A program made the position numbers and the translations under genes. From NCBI RefSeq assembly GCF_042477335.2, contig NC_091246.1:209249501-209313500 (forward strand): a stretch of 64,000 bases of DNA, given 5' to 3'. This document shows positions 60,955 through 64,000 of this stretch, one piece after another; the first letter of the stretch is position 1; each line of letters starts with the position of its first letter. The notes beneath the pieces were generated by a model. That model ran no database searches. It was not told the DNA's origin and saw only the letters and a program-made list of their open reading frames with translations. Source of the DNA: Ovis canadensis. Its lineage: Eukaryota > Chordata > Mammalia > Artiodactyla > Bovidae.

Positions 60955-61410
60955 TCTTAGTGGGTTAAATTGTGTTCCTAGAAAGACATATTGAACTTCT
61001 AAACCCTGGAACCTGTGAATGTGACCCTCTCTGGAAATAGAATCTTTACTGATGTAGTCAACTTAAGATGAGGCCATTGCAAGGGGCCCTAATCCAGGAA
61101 GACTGGTGTCTTTACAAGAACAGACACAGATCCGTGGACACACAAGTAAGATTGCCATCTGATAACGGAGGGAGAGGCTGGAGTAGGGCGTCTACAAGCC
61201 AAGGGACAGCAAGGACTGCCAGAAACCACTGGAAGCTAAGGGACAGGCAGGAATAGACTCTCCATGGATCCCTCTAAAATGGAACTAACCTTGCCAACAC
61301 CTCGGTTTTAGACTTTCAGATTCCAAAACTGTGAGAGAACACATTCCTGTTGTTTCAAGCCACCCAGTTTGTGGTACTTTTGTTACAGCAGCCCTAGGAA
61401 ACTGGGGTAC
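60955..61410 (+). mobile_element. MLT1-type (ERVL-MaLR) solo LTR
   Basis: Nearly full length: 'gggttaaattgtgttcctag', then 'cctaatccaggaagactggt', then 'tttcaagccacccagtttgt', then 'agcagccctaggaaactgg'. Sense orientation, in a TMEM237 intron. Confidence 0.85.
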
Positions 61411-61464
61411 CCAGAGTCTTGACTATACCTGATTCAGTGCATTGGAAGATATTTGGGTCTTTTT

Positions 61465-61690
61465 TAAAAATTAAGTTTTTATTTTGTATTGCAGTATAGC
61501 CAATTAACAATGTTGTGATGGTTTCAGGTGAATAGAGAAGGGACCCAGCCATACATATACATGTATCCATTCTTCCCTAAACCCCTCTCCCATCCAGGCT
61601 GCCACATAACACTGTGCAGAGTCCCATGGTCTATACAATAGGTCCCTTTTGGTTATAGATACAGCAATGTGTATGTTTGGGACTTTTTGA
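61465..61690 (-). mobile_element. L1 3' end (antisense)
   Basis: 'ttgcagtatagccaattaac', then 'caatgttgtgatggtttcag', then a pyrimidine-rich block. Confidence 0.7.
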
Positions 61691-61946
61691 GTTGATTATA
61701 TTTGGATGAAATTTTGGATTTAGAGTTGATGCTGAACGGGTTAAGACTCTGGGGTATGTTTTTGCTCACAATAGTCCCATCTCCTCCCCTCAAAAAGAAC
61801 AGAAACAGAATGGCTCTTTAAAAAGTCAAAATAATATTAATATCCTGTAATTCTATTTTGAAAATGTCATAGTTTTTCAGGGACACATTTTGCTCAACAC
61901 TTCCTTCTGAAGAAAGTTAGAGGACCCTACGGTCACAACAGTCTTA

Positions 61947-62159
<213 letters not shown>

Positions 62160-62421
62160 TTAACATACACCAAAGACTAAAGCAAAAAGTGCATTCTTTG
62201 AATCTATTCATGTGTAAGAACAAAGTTCAACATTTCACAAAAGGTAAAAACAAGCTTTTCTTTTCTCTATACTAATAGGCAGATCATTTAATTCTAATTG
62301 AATGTTTGAAAAATATATGCACCCACCATTTTAAGTTGTCAATTTTTTAACAGTATTGAACAATCAATACTTAAAAAATTGTGGAACATTTGTCTTTAGA
62401 AAAGTCCAACAAAATCAGTCA

Positions 62422-63392
<971 letters not shown>

Positions 63393-63402
63393 TGCTTGAA
63401 AA

Positions 63403-63676
63403 TCAGTCCAGCTTAGTTCAGTCTCTCAGTCATGTCCGACTCTTTGCAACCCCATGAACCACAGCATGCCAGGCCTCCCTGTCCATCACCAACTCCCAGA
63501 GTCTATCCAAACCCATGTCCATTGTGTTGGTGATGCCATCCAACCATCTCATCCTGTTGTCCCCTTCTCCTCCTGCCCTCAATCTCTCCCAGCATCAGGG
63601 TCTTTTCAAATGAGTCAGCTCTCCACATCAGGTGGCCAAAGTATTGGAGTTTCAGCTTCAACATCAGGCCCTCCAA
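63403..63676 (-). mobile_element. BovB LINE 3' fragment with target-site duplication
   Basis: Flanked by tgcttgaaaa at 63,393-63,402 and 63,677-63,686. About 270 bp of the BovB 3' end, in the sense direction of TMEM237. Confidence 0.93.
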
Positions 63677-63734
63677 TGCTTGAAAACAGACTGAAGCAAA
63701 TTAAATGGCCACATGGTATACTAGTCCTGCTGCT

Positions 63735-63805
63735 TGCTGCGTGCATACTCAGTCATGTCTGACTCTTGGCAACCCCATGGACTGGAGCCTGCCAGCCTCC
63801 TCTAA
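63735..63805 (-). mobile_element. Bov-tA SINE fragment
   Basis: 'ctcagtcatgtctgactctt' to 'gagcctgccagcctcctc'. Confidence 0.75.
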
Positions 63806-63825
63806 CAGCCCTTAACTAGAAGTCA

Positions 63826-63925
63826 TGAAACTTTGGTTCGAGTCCCAATTCTGTACTAATCAACTGTGAGCCCCTGGGTGACTCCGCCTCTCTGGGTCAC
63901 AGGTTTCTCATTGGCCAACAATGCC
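63826..63925 (+). mobile_element. MIR SINE fragment
   Basis: 'ggttcgagtcccaattctgt' followed by 'gactccgcctctctgggtc' resembles the MIR sense core. Confidence 0.5.
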
Positions 63926-64000
63926 AAGATCCCTAAAGTGGGCTCTTAAGGAATCAGAATTCTAAAACAATTTACGCAAAATCTAAGTTATAAATTTTAA

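Overview
The window is nuclear DNA of a pecoran ruminant (cattle, sheep, goat or a close relative). It is packed with lineage-specific repeats: BovB (an RTE-type LINE), Bov-tA and Bov-A2 SINEs, ruminant L1, CHR SINEs and a mariner copy. It lies over the tail-to-head boundary of two genes, both on the minus strand. I identified them as C2CD6 (ALS2CR11) and TMEM237 (ALS2CR4), which are also neighbours on human 2q33.1. Species cannot be decided from the sequence alone.

C2CD6, a testis C2-domain protein of the CatSper flagellar machinery, occupies about 3.5-53.5 kb. I could place ten consecutive coding exons by splice sites, codon phase and protein continuity. Exon 1 is at 53,297-53,533 inside a GC-rich promoter, and exon 10 is at 3,486-3,591. 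Together they give 358 codons in one continuous frame; the rest of the gene lies left of the window. TMEM237, a four-span membrane protein of the ciliary transition zone, enters from the right edge. Its last six coding exons lie at 57,173-62,546 and encode about 221 residues plus the stop. The two genes are about 3.1 kb apart from the proposed TMEM237 poly(A) signal to the C2CD6 start codon, and that gap holds an enolase retropseudogene and an L1/BovB nest. Both products serve cilia or flagella, but nothing in the sequence shows co-regulation.

Nearly all the rest is transposon. 0-11 kb: L1 and BovB fragments, plus a mariner split by a BovB. 14-18 kb: antisense fragments resembling an ERVL provirus, split by a BovB. 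24.2-31.3 kb: an L1 split by a BovB that is itself split by a younger BovB. 34.5-36.3 kb: an MLT1 LTR split by a BovB. 43-51.7 kb: an old L1 broken up by at least ten later insertions. 52.5-53.2 kb: a BovB ending about 120 bp from the exon 1 splice donor. All long open frames in these regions are LINE reverse-transcriptase remnants, not host genes.

I found no undescribed biological system. The observations most worth following are: an apparently shortened C2CD6 exon 6 whose phase fits exon 7 only at a shifted acceptor; a paired in-frame alternative splice choice in the C2 domain; a C2CD6 promoter combining E2F-, E-box- and NRF1-type sites; a 76-bp near-perfect direct repeat; a roughly 60-bp duplication flanking a SINE; and the well-resolved nested insertions. 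Family names for repeats come from recognition, not a database search.
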